Shown one piece after another: positions 45,811-54,978 of a stretch of DNA of 64,000 bases. The number at the start of each line of letters is the position of its first letter. Position 1 is the stretch's first letter. The position numbers and the translations under genes were made by a program. The DNA comes from Vampirovibrio chlorellavorus (lineage in GTDB: Bacteria > Cyanobacteriota > Vampirovibrionia > Vampirovibrionales > Vampirovibrionaceae): the NCBI GenBank assembly GCA_003149345.1, contig QFWI01000031.1:62001-126000 (forward strand), in the 5' to 3' direction. The notes under the pieces are model-generated. The model made no database searches, had not been told where the DNA came from, and saw only the letters and a program-made list of their open reading frames with translations.

Positions 45811-47427
45811 ATGAATCAGCAAGCTCAAACCGCATCCCCGGATGCGCCTCTTGATTTGACGGCTCGAACCGGCGTCATTTTCATTGTGGATGATGAAATG
45901 ATGGTCACCCTCAGCCTGCAAACCATGCTCAGCCTGGAAACTCCACACCAGGTGCACTGTTTTAACAACCCGCTGGAAGCCCTTGAGCAAGTGAGCGTGT
46001 TACGGCCTGATGTCGTCATTTCGGACTTCTCCATGCCGGGCTTGGACGGGATCCAGTTCCTGCGCAAGGTCAAAGCCCTGCTCCCCGAAAGCACCCTCAT
46101 TCTGCTGACCGGTTACGCCGACAAGAAAAACGCCATTGAGGCCATCAACACCGTGGGTATTTATCGCTACATCGAGAAGCCCTGGGACAACGAAGACCTT
46201 AAAATCAGCATTGAAAACGGTCTGGAGCGGAGTCGGCTGGTCGGCGATCTGAAAACCTCCGTGGCCGATCTCAGCGAGGCCCGCCGCTCCCTGGAGCAGC
46301 ACAATGTGCGTCTGGAAAGCCTGGTGGTTGAACGCACCCGGGATTTACAGGAAACCTACCAAACGCTCCAATCCATCGTCAACAACACAGCCGATGGCAT
46401 CCTGACCCTGAACGCCCAGCTGGCCATCACCTCGGTCAACCCGGCAGCCAATCAATGGCTGGGACAAAAGCTGAATCTAGAGGCTGGGCAAGCGAAAGGA
46501 ATGCCCATTCAGAGTGTGCTGACCCTCCCTGCGACCAATGGACAACCGCGTCGGACTGAGGAACTGTTTCAGATCACGCCGGGTCCTCAAACCGCAGAAG
46601 TCTTGTTGGGCGATCTCCCGCTGGAAGCTAGTATCTCCGCCCTATCGGCCCATTCCGATTGTTCAGCGGCGGGTTTCGTGGTGGTGCTACGGGATATCAC
46701 CCAACGCAAGGACATTGAACGCCTTCGGGATGACTTTATGTCCACCCTGACCCATGATTTACGCACGCCGTTGTTGGCAGCCATTCAAACCCTGGGCTTT
46801 TTCGCCGATGGCACCCTGGGAGAACTCTCCGAGAAGCAATTGGAGCTGATCCACATGTTGACCCAAAGCAACCGGGAGTTGCTGGGCCTGGTCAATGTGC
46901 TGCTGGAAGTCTATAAATACGAGTCCGGGCGACAAAACCTGATTCTGGATACGGTCAGTGTGGGCGATTTGCTGGGGCAAATCACGCAGGAGCTGGAAGC
47001 GCTGGCCCAGCACCGGGATCAAACCCTGTGTCTGAAAGCGTTGGAGGGGCTTCCGCTCTCCGATTACCGGGTGCGTGGTGACAAACAGGAGCTAAAGCGG
47101 GTCTTCGTCAACCTGATCGGCAACGCCATTAACTTTACCCCCAAAAATGGCCAAATTCAGGTGGTGCTGCAACAGGAGCGGAACGACAACCAGCCAGGCC
47201 TCAGCTTACGCATTCAAGTGATTGACAATGGCCGAGGAATTCCTGCCCAGGACATTCCACTGCTCTTCCAGCGGTTTTCCCAGGGAACCAGCAAACAGCG
47301 CTCCTCGGGCTCCGGGCTGGGACTGTACCTCAGCCGACAAATCGTGGAAGCTCATCAAGGGCAAATCGGGGTGGAAAGTGAAGAAGGCAAGGGCAGCCGC
47401 TTTTTTGTGGTTTTACCGGCCCTGTAA
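45811..47427 (+). CDS. Receiver-PAS-histidine kinase
   Basis: Signal-transduction protein of 538 residues. An N-terminal response-regulator receiver (about 20-140) has the phosphoacceptor Asp in VVISDFSMPG (D72) and IEKPWDNEDL as the lysine loop. A helical linker leads to a PAS-like domain (SIVNNTADGILTLNAQLAITSVNPAANQWLG). Then comes HisKA with H315 in STLTHDLRTPLLAA, and HATPase_c with VNLIGNAINFTP, IDNGRGIPAQD and SGSGLGLYLSRQIVEAHQG. No membrane segment, so it is cytosolic. The order receiver-first is typical of kinases controlled by an upstream phosphorelay. CAGGAAACC precedes ATG 45811; an in-frame extension upstream runs through gmk antisense and is not real. Confidence 0.93.
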   Translation: MNQQAQTASPDAPLDLTARTGVIFIVDDEMMVTLSLQTMLSLETPHQVHCFNNPLEALEQVSVLRPDVVISDFSMPGLDGIQFLRKVKALLPESTLILLTGYADKKNAIEAINTVGIYRYIEKPWDNEDLKISIENGLERSRLVGDLKTSVADLSEARRSLEQHNVRLESLVVERTRDLQETYQTLQSIVNNTADGILTLNAQLAITSVNPAANQWLGQKLNLEAGQAKGMPIQSVLTLPATNGQPRRTEELFQITPGPQTAEVLLGDLPLEASISALSAHSDCSAAGFVVVLRDITQRKDIERLRDDFMSTLTHDLRTPLLAAIQTLGFFADGTLGELSEKQLELIHMLTQSNRELLGLVNVLLEVYKYESGRQNLILDTVSVGDLLGQITQELEALAQHRDQTLCLKALEGLPLSDYRVRGDKQELKRVFVNLIGNAINFTPKNGQIQVVLQQERNDNQPGLSLRIQVIDNGRGIPAQDIPLLFQRFSQGTSKQRSSGSGLGLYLSRQIVEAHQGQIGVESEEGKGSRFFVVLPAL

Positions 47428-47607
47428 TCACTCTTCAATTTTGATCACACTGACCGGGCAGACCTTGGCCGCCTCCCGGCATTCCGCTTCATTGCCGGGA
47501 ACCTGGGCGTTATCCGCTTCCGCCGAATCGTAAACCGTAAACACAGCCGGGCAAATAGACTCGCATGCCCCACAGGCGATGCAACCCGCTACAATTTTAA
47601 CTTGCAT
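47428..47607 (-). CDS. Small 4Fe-4S ferredoxin
   Basis: A 59-residue electron carrier. Reading from MQVKIVAGCIACGACESICP, it has CxxCxxCxxxCP, an acidic middle (VYDSAEADNAQVPG), and a second CREAAKVCPVSVIKIEE segment. The fourth Cys of the first motif plus the CP in the second segment indicate a single [4Fe-4S] cluster of the ferredoxin type found in many anaerobes, with the second cluster site degenerate. Its stop codon directly abuts the stop of the histidine kinase on the other strand. mrp starts about 1.2 kb upstream on the same strand and ends 57 bp before it. The SD is poor. Confidence 0.85.
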   Translation of the reverse strand: MQVKIVAGCIACGACESICPAVFTVYDSAEADNAQVPGNEAECREAAKVCPVSVIKIEE

Positions 47608-47664
47608 GACGTTTTACTGGCATAACGCAGTATCTCCCGGCGGCCATGGATTGCGAAAGCAAGC

Positions 47665-48777
47665 CTAGACGTGGGCCATGTCCTTTTCCTGAGCATGTAC
47701 CCGACGCAGGTTTTCGACCATATTATCGGCAATCTGGCGGAAAATGGCAGCCTGCTTGCCATCGGGCTCATACACCACCACCGGCTGACCGGCATCGGCC
47801 TTGGCCCGCTGCTCAATCACAATGGGCACTTCACCCAGGAACGGCACATTCAGCTGGCTGGCCGCTTTACGTCCCCCGCCGTGGCCGAAGATTTCGTAGC
47901 GCTTGCCATCATCGCCTTCAAAGTAGCTCATGTTCTCGATAATGCCCAGGCAAGGAATGTTCTGGCCCACGAACATGGCCAGGCCTTTGCGGCTGTCGTG
48001 CAAGGCCACCTCTTGCGGGGTGGTCACAATAATGGCGCCAGAAAGCGAAGCCGCTTGCATGATGGTCAGCTGGGCATCCCCGGTACCGGGCGGCAGGTCG
48101 ACCAGCAGAAAATCCAGTTCGTCCCATTCAAAATCGCTCAGAAACTGACGGATAATGCGATCCAGCATCGGCCCTCGCCAGACCACAGGTTGTTCTTCCT
48201 TAATCATGAAAGCCACGCTGATCACTTTGACCCCATGCATTTCCGGGGGCAAAGGCTTCCCATTTTCGGACTGCCCGGTGATCTTGGCATGCCGCAACCC
48301 CATCATCAGGGGCACATTGGGGCCGTAAATATCAGCATCCACAATGCCTACCTTGTAGCCCAACTGGCTGAGGGCGCAGGCCAGGTTGACGGACACCGAG
48401 GTTTTCCCCACTCCGCCTTTGCCACTGGAAATGGCGATCACATTTTTAATGTTGGGCAGTAACTGCTTGGGGGCTACCGGGGCCAGCGGCTTATCCGCCG
48501 GACGTTGGAAGGGTTTCACGGCAGCGGGGGTTTTCAGGGAGATGCCCACCGTCACCTGCTTGACATCCGCCAGAGCTTGCAAGACCTGACGGGTGGCTTG
48601 CAGCAGGGCATCCCGTTCCGGGTAATTGGTAGCGGGCAGAATCAGTTCCACTTTGACGTTGTTGTCGCAGACGGAGGCAAAATCAATCATGCCCAGTTCC
48701 ACGATATTTTTTTGTTTTTCAGGATCCACCACACGGGTGAGGGCCTGCATTACCATTTCTTGGGTCAGTTCAGTCAT
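47665..48777 (-). CDS. mrp: Mrp/ApbC-family P-loop Fe-S carrier ATPase
   Basis: ATP-dependent iron-sulfur cluster carrier of the Mrp/NBP35 family. An N-terminal MIP18/DUF59 domain (MVMQALTRVVDPEKQKNIVELGMI) is followed by the deviant Walker A SSGKGGVGKTS (117-127), VGIVDADIYGPNVP, LLVDLPPGTGDAQLT and GIIENMSYF. The bridging CxxC seen in many homologues after ENMS is missing here (SYFEGDDGKRYEIFG), so cluster binding may differ. The length is 370 residues. AAAAGGCGGG precedes ATG 48777. Ferredoxin downstream and rhodanese upstream on the same strand give a sulfur/iron context. Confidence 0.95.
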   Translation of the reverse strand: MTELTQEMVMQALTRVVDPEKQKNIVELGMIDFASVCDNNVKVELILPATNYPERDALLQATRQVLQALADVKQVTVGISLKTPAAVKPFQRPADKPLAPVAPKQLLPNIKNVIAISSGKGGVGKTSVSVNLACALSQLGYKVGIVDADIYGPNVPLMMGLRHAKITGQSENGKPLPPEMHGVKVISVAFMIKEEQPVVWRGPMLDRIIRQFLSDFEWDELDFLLVDLPPGTGDAQLTIMQAASLSGAIIVTTPQEVALHDSRKGLAMFVGQNIPCLGIIENMSYFEGDDGKRYEIFGHGGGRKAASQLNVPFLGEVPIVIEQRAKADAGQPVVVYEPDGKQAAIFRQIADNMVENLRRVHAQEKDMAHV

Positions 48778-48833
48778 GAAGTCCCGCCTTTTGGTTCAAG
48801 TGAGTGAATGCAATTGGACAAAATAAACCCTGT

Positions 48834-49175
48834 CTAGTCAACCCCAGCCGATGAATGGGGCGATTCAAAGACACGAGGGCCATCCCATTCCGCCATGCCG
48901 GCAGTTAAATTAAAAACAGACTGAAAGCCATGTTGCGCCAGAAAATAACTGGCGTTAAAACTACGCACCCCATGCTCACAAATAACCACAGTGCTTTGGC
49001 TCGCGTCCAAGGTGGCCATTTGCTCGGGCAATTCATGAATGGGCAACAGACGCGCGCCCGGGATATGGCCCAAGCCGTAAAATTCCTGCGGTGTTCGCAC
49101 GTCCAACAGCAGTAAACCGGGCTCTTGGGCCATCAGGGTTTGCAGCTGTTGATTGGTTAAAGGGGTTACAGACAT
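48834..49175 (-). CDS. Rhodanese-domain sulfurtransferase
   Basis: Single rhodanese domain of 113 residues: LLLLDVRTPQEFYGLGHIPGARLLPIHELPEQ, then the active-site loop CEHGVRS with the catalytic Cys, and a final AGMAEWDGPRV. It probably moves sulfane sulfur in the cytosol (PspE/GlpE-like, no signal peptide). It ends 57 bp before mrp on the same strand, so cotranscription with the Fe-S carrier is plausible. Confidence 0.95.
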   Translation of the reverse strand: MSVTPLTNQQLQTLMAQEPGLLLLDVRTPQEFYGLGHIPGARLLPIHELPEQMATLDASQSTVVICEHGVRSFNASYFLAQHGFQSVFNLTAGMAEWDGPRVFESPHSSAGVD

Positions 49176-49237
49176 TGGTGTGTACTAACGTTTCATTACA
49201 GCAATAACACGCAATGAGCGTAACACAAAGACATCGG

Positions 49238-50617
49238 TCAAATCATCTCTTTTAGCAACATGGTCACCACGGACAAGTAAATGAGAAAGGTCAGGATATC
49301 GCTCAGGGTGGTGATAAACGGCCCGCCCATCCCCGCCGGATCCACCTTGAACAGGCGTTTAAACCCATAGGGAATCATCATCCCCAGGGTCGCCGAGATA
49401 CACAAGGAAACGGTAATCCAGCTAAACAGCAGCGCGCTAAGCTGCCAGCGGTGGTATATGAGAAGAGACAAAATCCCCACGGAGACGGCGAAGAACAGGC
49501 CGGTCAACAGGGCTACTTTAATCTCCCGGCGCAGCTTCTCCCAGATATTATCATCGGTAATCAACCCCTGACTCAGGCCTCGCACCGTAATGGTATCGGT
49601 TTGGGTACCCATATTGCCGGATAGACCGGTGAGCAAGGGCATAAACGAAATAGCCACCACCGCCGCGGAAACCGTGTGGCTGAAGTGGGCGATAATGGTG
49701 GCCGCCAGAAATTGTCCGCCCATAGTAATGGACAGCCAGGGAAAACGGGCCTTGAAAGCGCCGAACACAGGCCCAATGAGTAACCCCCGCTCGTCCACCT
49801 CTTCCAGGTTAATCCCGGAGGCCCGGTAAATGTCCTCGGAGGTCTCCTCGTCAATGACATCAATAATGTCATCCAGGGTGATGACCCCCCGCAAGGTATT
49901 GTCGGGGTCGGTGACCGGCATGGCCAGCAGGTTGTAATATTTCCGAAACACACTGGCCACCAGCTCCTGATCAAAGCTGACCAACAGGGACTTCACGTCA
50001 AACTGGGCAATGCGGCTGAGCGGGACGGAGGCATCGTGCAGAATCAGCTGCTTCAGGCTGACCACCCCCACCAGGGCGTCCTCAGCGTCCACCAGATAAA
50101 TGTAATAAATGAAATCCTTTTCCTCGGCCCGACGCACCATATCCATGGCCTCACCCACGGTGGCCTCCACCGAAATGCTCATAAAGTCGGTGGACATGAT
50201 TCCGGCGGCGGAATCCGGCTGTTCCATCATCAGGTGGTGCAGGGTGCGGGTTTCCGTATCAAAGGGCATCTCTTCCAGAATGCGCTGGCTTTCCACCGTG
50301 TCCATTTCCTGCAAAATATCCACGGCGTCATCGGTGGGCATCATGCGGAGGATTTGGCTACCCATCACCGTAGGCAAGGAAGCCAGACAGGCGTGTTGCA
50401 ACTCATCATTCACACTGGTCAAAACCTGTGCGGCCTGCCCTACATTCAGGTACTGAAAGCACCCCACGGCCTCTTCCCGGCTCAAAGCGCTCTCCATGAC
50501 CTCAGCCACGTCGGCGAAGTTCTGCCGGGCCAACAAGCGGCGCAAGGCGGAGGTATTTTTCTGAGTCAGGTAGCGCCGAATCTTTTCTGCCAGACTGGTC
50601 ACGGTCACGGAATTCAT
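49238..50617 (-). CDS. mgtE: Magnesium transporter MgtE
   Basis: Mg2+ channel/transporter of 459 residues. The N-terminal superhelical domain (AEVMESALSREEAVGCF) precedes two CBS domains (SISVEATVGEAMDMVRR and PVTDPDNTLRGVITLDDIIDVI). Five membrane helices form the pore, with PLLTGLSGNMGTQTDTITVRGLSQG, the MgtE selectivity motif, and a final PAGMGGPFITTLSDILTFLIYLS. CBS domains gate the pore by Mg2+ level. There is no clear SD before ATG 50617. A plus-strand frame of 199 codons overlaps it antisense and is not a gene. Confidence 0.97.
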   Translation of the reverse strand: MNSVTVTSLAEKIRRYLTQKNTSALRRLLARQNFADVAEVMESALSREEAVGCFQYLNVGQAAQVLTSVNDELQHACLASLPTVMGSQILRMMPTDDAVDILQEMDTVESQRILEEMPFDTETRTLHHLMMEQPDSAAGIMSTDFMSISVEATVGEAMDMVRRAEEKDFIYYIYLVDAEDALVGVVSLKQLILHDASVPLSRIAQFDVKSLLVSFDQELVASVFRKYYNLLAMPVTDPDNTLRGVITLDDIIDVIDEETSEDIYRASGINLEEVDERGLLIGPVFGAFKARFPWLSITMGGQFLAATIIAHFSHTVSAAVVAISFMPLLTGLSGNMGTQTDTITVRGLSQGLITDDNIWEKLRREIKVALLTGLFFAVSVGILSLLIYHRWQLSALLFSWITVSLCISATLGMMIPYGFKRLFKVDPAGMGGPFITTLSDILTFLIYLSVVTMLLKEMI

Positions 50618-50873
50618 AGGGAGGGCAAAACCTAAAGCGTTGAAAGGGGTATTTATTTATTGTATCAACTCCAAGCGGGTTGCAAGTCATTGTTGCCATA
50701 ACGCCACAGGCTCGGCTCCAGACAGCAAAGCCGCTCAAAAAGATTCCATTGCGGACATTTTGAACCTTTATAACTGGAGCCAACCAGTGGTCAGCCCGAA
50801 CCGCTGACTTTTTGATAGACTTGGATTAACGCCGTGAACAAAAACACTGAAAACCGAGCTTCCGCGACCAGCG

Positions 50874-51794
50874 ATGCAAACCACCCCCACCAACAGTCTT
50901 TATTTCAAAATCCTGCACACCCCGCAAGGAGTTTTTGGAATCACCCTGTTCTTCAACCTGCTGGTGTCCCTCAGCAAACTGGCCTGGGGCTACCACACGC
51001 ATACCCTCAGTATCACCGCTGACGGCTTCCATTCCCTGCTGGATGCCGTGGCCAACGTGGTGGGCATTGTGGGCCTGAATATCTCCATGAAGCCCGCCGA
51101 TCACAACCACCCTTACGGCCATCGCAAGTTTGAAGCCATCGCTTCCATGGTCATTTCCTTTTTTATTTTCCTGACCTGCTTTGAAATTGCCGGGGAAGGG
51201 TTCTCCCGTTTTTTCTCCCCCCAGCACAGCCATCCCCAAATTTCACCAGCCAGCTACTGGATTATCAGTGCGACCCTGCTCATTAACCTGTGGGTGACCT
51301 GGTACGAAAACAAAAAGGGTAAGGAATTAAAAAGCGATCTACTGCTCGCCGACGCCAAGCATACCCTGTCAGACTGCCTGGTTTCCGTCTCCGTGCTGTT
51401 CTCCATGGCGGCGGTACAATTGGGGTTTTTATGGGCCGATACGGTATTGGCCTTGATCGTGGCCCTCATCATCCTGAAAGTGGGCTTTGAACTGATCATG
51501 ATTCACTTTAGCGCCCTGACCGATGAAGCGGTCCTGGATCCCAACGAAATCAGCGCCGTGGTGCTGGCCGTTCCCGGGGTGCTGGATTGTCATAAAATCC
51601 GCAGCCGGGGCATGCGCGATCACGTTTTTATCGATCTGCACATTCAGGTGGATCCCCAGCTAACGGTGAAAGAGGCCCACGGCATCTCCTACCGGGTGGA
51701 ATCCACACTGGCCGAGGCTTTTGACGGGCAGGTCCGGGAGGTTCTTGTTCATGTTGAGGAATACGAAGGGATTGCCGAAAGCGCGCAGGCCTAG
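50874..51794 (+). CDS. Cation diffusion facilitator, zinc-type
   Basis: Metal/proton antiporter of 306 residues with six membrane helices. The transport site is HxxxD in helix 2 (ADGFHSLLD: H53, D57) and HxxxD in helix 5 (ADAKHTLSD: H163, D167). In this family His at the first position favours Zn2+ over Cd2+, unlike the DD-HD site of E. coli FieF. The cytosolic C-terminal domain is present (VPGVLDCHKIRSRGMRDHVFIDLHIQVD). The His-rich loop DHNHPYGHRKFE after helix 2 is also typical. It complements the CzcCBA pump elsewhere in the window. Confidence 0.93.
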   Translation: MQTTPTNSLYFKILHTPQGVFGITLFFNLLVSLSKLAWGYHTHTLSITADGFHSLLDAVANVVGIVGLNISMKPADHNHPYGHRKFEAIASMVISFFIFLTCFEIAGEGFSRFFSPQHSHPQISPASYWIISATLLINLWVTWYENKKGKELKSDLLLADAKHTLSDCLVSVSVLFSMAAVQLGFLWADTVLALIVALIILKVGFELIMIHFSALTDEAVLDPNEISAVVLAVPGVLDCHKIRSRGMRDHVFIDLHIQVDPQLTVKEAHGISYRVESTLAEAFDGQVREVLVHVEEYEGIAESAQA

Positions 51795-51898
51795 GCCGCG
51801 ATTCCTCTTTATTCAGTCTTCACTTGATCTCTAATGAATGCACTCAACTTAATGCACTCAATAAGCCTCCATCCGGCATTGCAGATTCATCAGGCATT

Positions 51899-51948
51899 GC
51901 ACCAGCGCCCACGACAATCGTTGACCATCGTGGGCGCCTACGGTGCAA
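51899..51948. terminator. Long hairpin between CDF and CsbD-like genes
   Basis: GCGCCCACGA (51905-51914) pairs perfectly with TCGTGGGCGC (51928-51937), and flanking TGCA/TGCA extends the stem. It lies between convergent genes, so it is a candidate bidirectional terminator, though T-tracts are lacking. Confidence 0.55.
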
Positions 51949-51967
51949 AGTGATACGAAGGGGCTCC

Positions 51968-52174
51968 CTAGCGGGATTTGAGAGGCAACAGATTCTCAAT
52001 TTCCCGCTCAATTTCCCGTCGGGTTCGGCCCGTGCGCTGTTGAATCCGACCCAACAGTTCTTCTTCCTTGCCTTCAACATATAGCAAGTCGTTATCAGTC
52101 AACTGGGCATACTTTTCCTTGAGTTTGCCCTTCAAAACATTCCAGTTCCCTTTGATTTCAGTCTTGTTTAACAT
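51968..52174 (-). CDS. CsbD-like stress protein
   Basis: A 68-residue protein of the CsbD (UPF0337) family: MLNKTEIKGNWNVLKGKLKEKYAQL followed by TDNDLLYVEGKEEELLGRIQQRTG, a match over the whole length. Family members are small, abundant general-stress proteins of unknown mechanism. GGAGAT lies about 8 nt before the ATG at 52174. The open frame extends 130 codons upstream, but that part lacks any family match and runs through intergenic DNA. Confidence 0.9.
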   Translation of the reverse strand: MLNKTEIKGNWNVLKGKLKEKYAQLTDNDLLYVEGKEEELLGRIQQRTGRTRREIEREIENLLPLKSR

Positions 52175-52700
52175 AGCGATCACATCTCCTATCCTGTAAC
52201 ACAGGGCGATTGTCCAACCAAAATCCTCTCCCACGGTAAAAAGCCATCGCCCAATCCAACCAAACCCAGTTGTGAGTTTGATATTCACAAGCTGGGTTAC
52301 CGGAGAAAGTCTGGATATTATATCTCTCGGCATTTTTGGTTGAATTACCTGTTTGTCTAGTGGAGGATTCGCTGATGGTTCCAGTCCGCCTAGCAGGACG
52401 GCTATTTCCGATTTCACGAAAAAACCGCAAAAAGACTTCCCAAATTGCAAAGTCAGGCTAAAGTTCCTGAAAATTTGGCCGATAGTAGATTTGTAAGTCA
52501 AATCAACGGGTCTGAGGGCCACATCATCCCCCTTGGATCCAACTCTCGTTGTCAACAGTCCCAAACTTCCTCGGAGCGAGAAACGGCCACCAAACTGCTG
52601 TCATCCGCTCCGGGAAACGAAACCGACCCGACCAGAGTCTGTATCTGGCCGGGTCACTTCTTTTGCCATCCTTATTCTGGCAATGCAAGGCTCAAAAGCC
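52175..52700. other. Intergenic region CsbD / debranching gene
   Basis: These 526 bp hold the CsbD promoter region and the 3' flank of the debranching gene. A hairpin at 52625-52655 (GACCCG-A-CCAGA with TCTGG-C-CGGGTC) is a possible terminator of the latter. No gene is supported. Confidence 0.45.
52625..52655 (-). terminator. Candidate terminator of the debranching gene
   Basis: An 11-bp stem with one mismatch and a 7-nt loop, about 45 bp beyond the stop, followed on the minus strand only by GGTTTCGTTTC. Confidence 0.4.
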
Positions 52701-54893
52701 TCAAACCTGGACAATAATATCCAATTCACCTTTGCGATTCCGCACATCCACGGTCACGCTCTGATGGTTCCGCCGAAATTCCAGATCCACCATGGCGCTG
52801 CCAACAGACATATTGTTGATTTGCAAAAATGACATATAGTGCGGCAAGCTGGGAGAGTGAATGGTCAGACGCTTCCGGGGAGCATCGGCCCGCATGTTGA
52901 GCATGGACTGGATAATGGAGTACATGGCGGCGGCGGCCCAAGCCTGGGGAATACAGGAGACCGCATAACGCACGGGCGGGTCCCCCTCTTTCCCGTCCTC
53001 TTTACGGAACCCGCAAAACAGTTCCGGCAGGCGACGATAATGCATGTGCCGGGCCGCCTCAAACAAGCCCGTAAAAATGCGTTCTACCAAATCGGGCCGA
53101 TTCAGGCGGGCAAAACCACGGGCAATCAGGGCGTTGTCGTGAGGCCAAATAGAACCGTTGTGATAGCTCATGGGGTTGTAGGCCACTGTATTGGAGCTGA
53201 GCGTTCGGATGCCCCAACCATTGAACAAATCAGCGGACATCAGGCGGTTCGCGGTCTGATCGGCATGGTTTTCATAAAACAAACCGGTTTCCAGGCAATG
53301 CCCCGGATTGGAGGAGATAACCCGAAAGGGCTGCCCCGTCTCATTCAACGCCAGGGCGCAGTATTCTAAATCGTCCATCCAGAAATGGGTGTTAAAGCGC
53401 TTGCGAAAGTCCACACACTCATGCTTCAGCCGTTGGCGCAAGGCCTTGTCATCCACGTAATCCGCCAGACGGGCCATATAGGTCTTGGCCAGGTACACGT
53501 AGCCCTGCACCTCCGAAAGGGCGATGGGAGGCTGCCCAATCACGCCAAACTCGTCCATGACGCTATCGTGAGAATCCTTCCAGCCCTGTTGTAAAATGCC
53601 CCGAGGGCACATGCTCCGGTACGTGCTAAAACCCAGGGGGTGTTTGCGCAAATTCTCATCAATCCAGGCCAGGGCGGCTAGGGCGTTGGGCCACAAGGCG
53701 CACAGCAACTCCCGGTCGTTGGTCCAGCGAAAGTACTCGTACAAAGTAATGATAAACAACGGCGTGGAATCCACGCTGCCATAATAGGGCGTATGCGGAA
53801 TCTCTCCCAGACGGGCCAGCTCCCCCACCCGCATTTCATGCAGAATCTTGCCGGGCTCCTCATCCCGATGCGAATTGGTCTCCTTCCCCTGGTACTTGGC
53901 CAGAATTTTCAGGGACTCCCGAGCCACCGTCGGGTTATACAACAAGGCAAACCGCGAGGTGATCAGGGAATCGCGTCCAAACAAGGCCACATACCAGGGG
54001 ATACCAGCGGCCACGTAGCTGCCCTCATCGGTATGGGTCATCAACATCTGCATGTCCTTCTGATTCCGGGACATCATTTCGTTAAAATCCTCGTTGTCCG
54101 AAACAAAGACCGCCGTATCCTGGATATTTTTACGGGCCCTGAAATTCAGATGAATCAGGGCCTCATCCATGGTTTGAACGCTGGCCTCAATGATACCGGC
54201 GTTCATCAGGCGATCGTTGATAATGGTTTGAATTTCGTAGTTGAAATTCAAGGGATGCCGGGGCTTCAGCAAGGTACGGTAGATCACCGTCGGTAGTTCC
54301 TGGGCTGGCGCTTCCTCCGGGGCCAAATCCACAAACCGGATCCCCGTTTGCAGGTTGCGTCCGCTGCGATCTTTGCACCCAAAAATCAGTACCGGGTTTT
54401 GACCACTGGTATCCATAATGGGGGAACGTTTTTGCAACGGCGGCATATCCACGATCCCCCGGATGTCGAACATGTCGCGAAAGTCAGCGTCAAAAGTCAG
54501 GCTCAGCTCGATGTAAACGGGTTTGGAATAATAGCTGACCAGCCAAAACCGTTCAAACTGATGGCCGTATAACACCGTTTCTCGCTTCAGCTGAATGATC
54601 TCCGGGGGCAGCGTGACCGGCGTACCATCCTCCGTGGCGGTTTCAATCGGCCCGTTGGTAAACACAATGGTCGACATGTAGCCCATTTCCGTGGAGGAAA
54701 GCAAAGGAATCGGATCCGTACCGTGCAGCTTGATTTCAAAACAACTCAAAAAACGGGTGTCCAGATGGTACATGCCGAGGCCCGACATGTCTCCCCGGGG
54801 GATGTTCCCCTGCAAATCATCCACCAGGTACAAGTGGTTGTGTTTGATGGTGCGATTTCTGGATAAAAAATCCTCGGGCTGTTTGATTTGCAT
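52701..54893 (-). CDS. Glycogen-debranching N-terminal-domain protein
   Basis: 730-residue protein of the amylo-alpha-1,6-glucosidase/glycogen debranching type. The N-terminal GDE_N-bis-like domain reads HLYLVDDLQGNIPRGDMSGLGMYHLDTRFLS. The (alpha/alpha)6 barrel that follows contains GIPWYVALFGRDSLITS, the probable active-site region, then GEIPHTPYYGSVDSTPLFII, QGWKDSHDSVMDEFG and NPMSYHNGSIWPHDNALIA. Homologues are common in cyanobacteria and soil bacteria, next to glycosyltransferases, where they hydrolyse or trim alpha-glucan or other glycans. The GT4 gene 85 bp upstream on the same strand supports a joint role in a glucan or glycolipid pathway. The exact substrate is unknown. Confidence 0.92.
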   Translation of the reverse strand: MQIKQPEDFLSRNRTIKHNHLYLVDDLQGNIPRGDMSGLGMYHLDTRFLSCFEIKLHGTDPIPLLSSTEMGYMSTIVFTNGPIETATEDGTPVTLPPEIIQLKRETVLYGHQFERFWLVSYYSKPVYIELSLTFDADFRDMFDIRGIVDMPPLQKRSPIMDTSGQNPVLIFGCKDRSGRNLQTGIRFVDLAPEEAPAQELPTVIYRTLLKPRHPLNFNYEIQTIINDRLMNAGIIEASVQTMDEALIHLNFRARKNIQDTAVFVSDNEDFNEMMSRNQKDMQMLMTHTDEGSYVAAGIPWYVALFGRDSLITSRFALLYNPTVARESLKILAKYQGKETNSHRDEEPGKILHEMRVGELARLGEIPHTPYYGSVDSTPLFIITLYEYFRWTNDRELLCALWPNALAALAWIDENLRKHPLGFSTYRSMCPRGILQQGWKDSHDSVMDEFGVIGQPPIALSEVQGYVYLAKTYMARLADYVDDKALRQRLKHECVDFRKRFNTHFWMDDLEYCALALNETGQPFRVISSNPGHCLETGLFYENHADQTANRLMSADLFNGWGIRTLSSNTVAYNPMSYHNGSIWPHDNALIARGFARLNRPDLVERIFTGLFEAARHMHYRRLPELFCGFRKEDGKEGDPPVRYAVSCIPQAWAAAAMYSIIQSMLNMRADAPRKRLTIHSPSLPHYMSFLQINNMSVGSAMVDLEFRRNHQSVTVDVRNRKGELDIIVQV

Positions 54894-54978
54894 AGCGCTC
54901 TCTTTCGGGAATAACTTGGGTCAAAGACTCTTTAGGGCTGGCTGGAAATCGTCTCGACCTTCCCCGAGCCAGCCGATA

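Noticed and set aside
52175..52564. N-terminal extension of the CsbD-like frame
   Set aside because: CsbD proteins are about 60-70 residues, and the ATG at 52174 has a strong SD; the upstream part has no similarity to anything.
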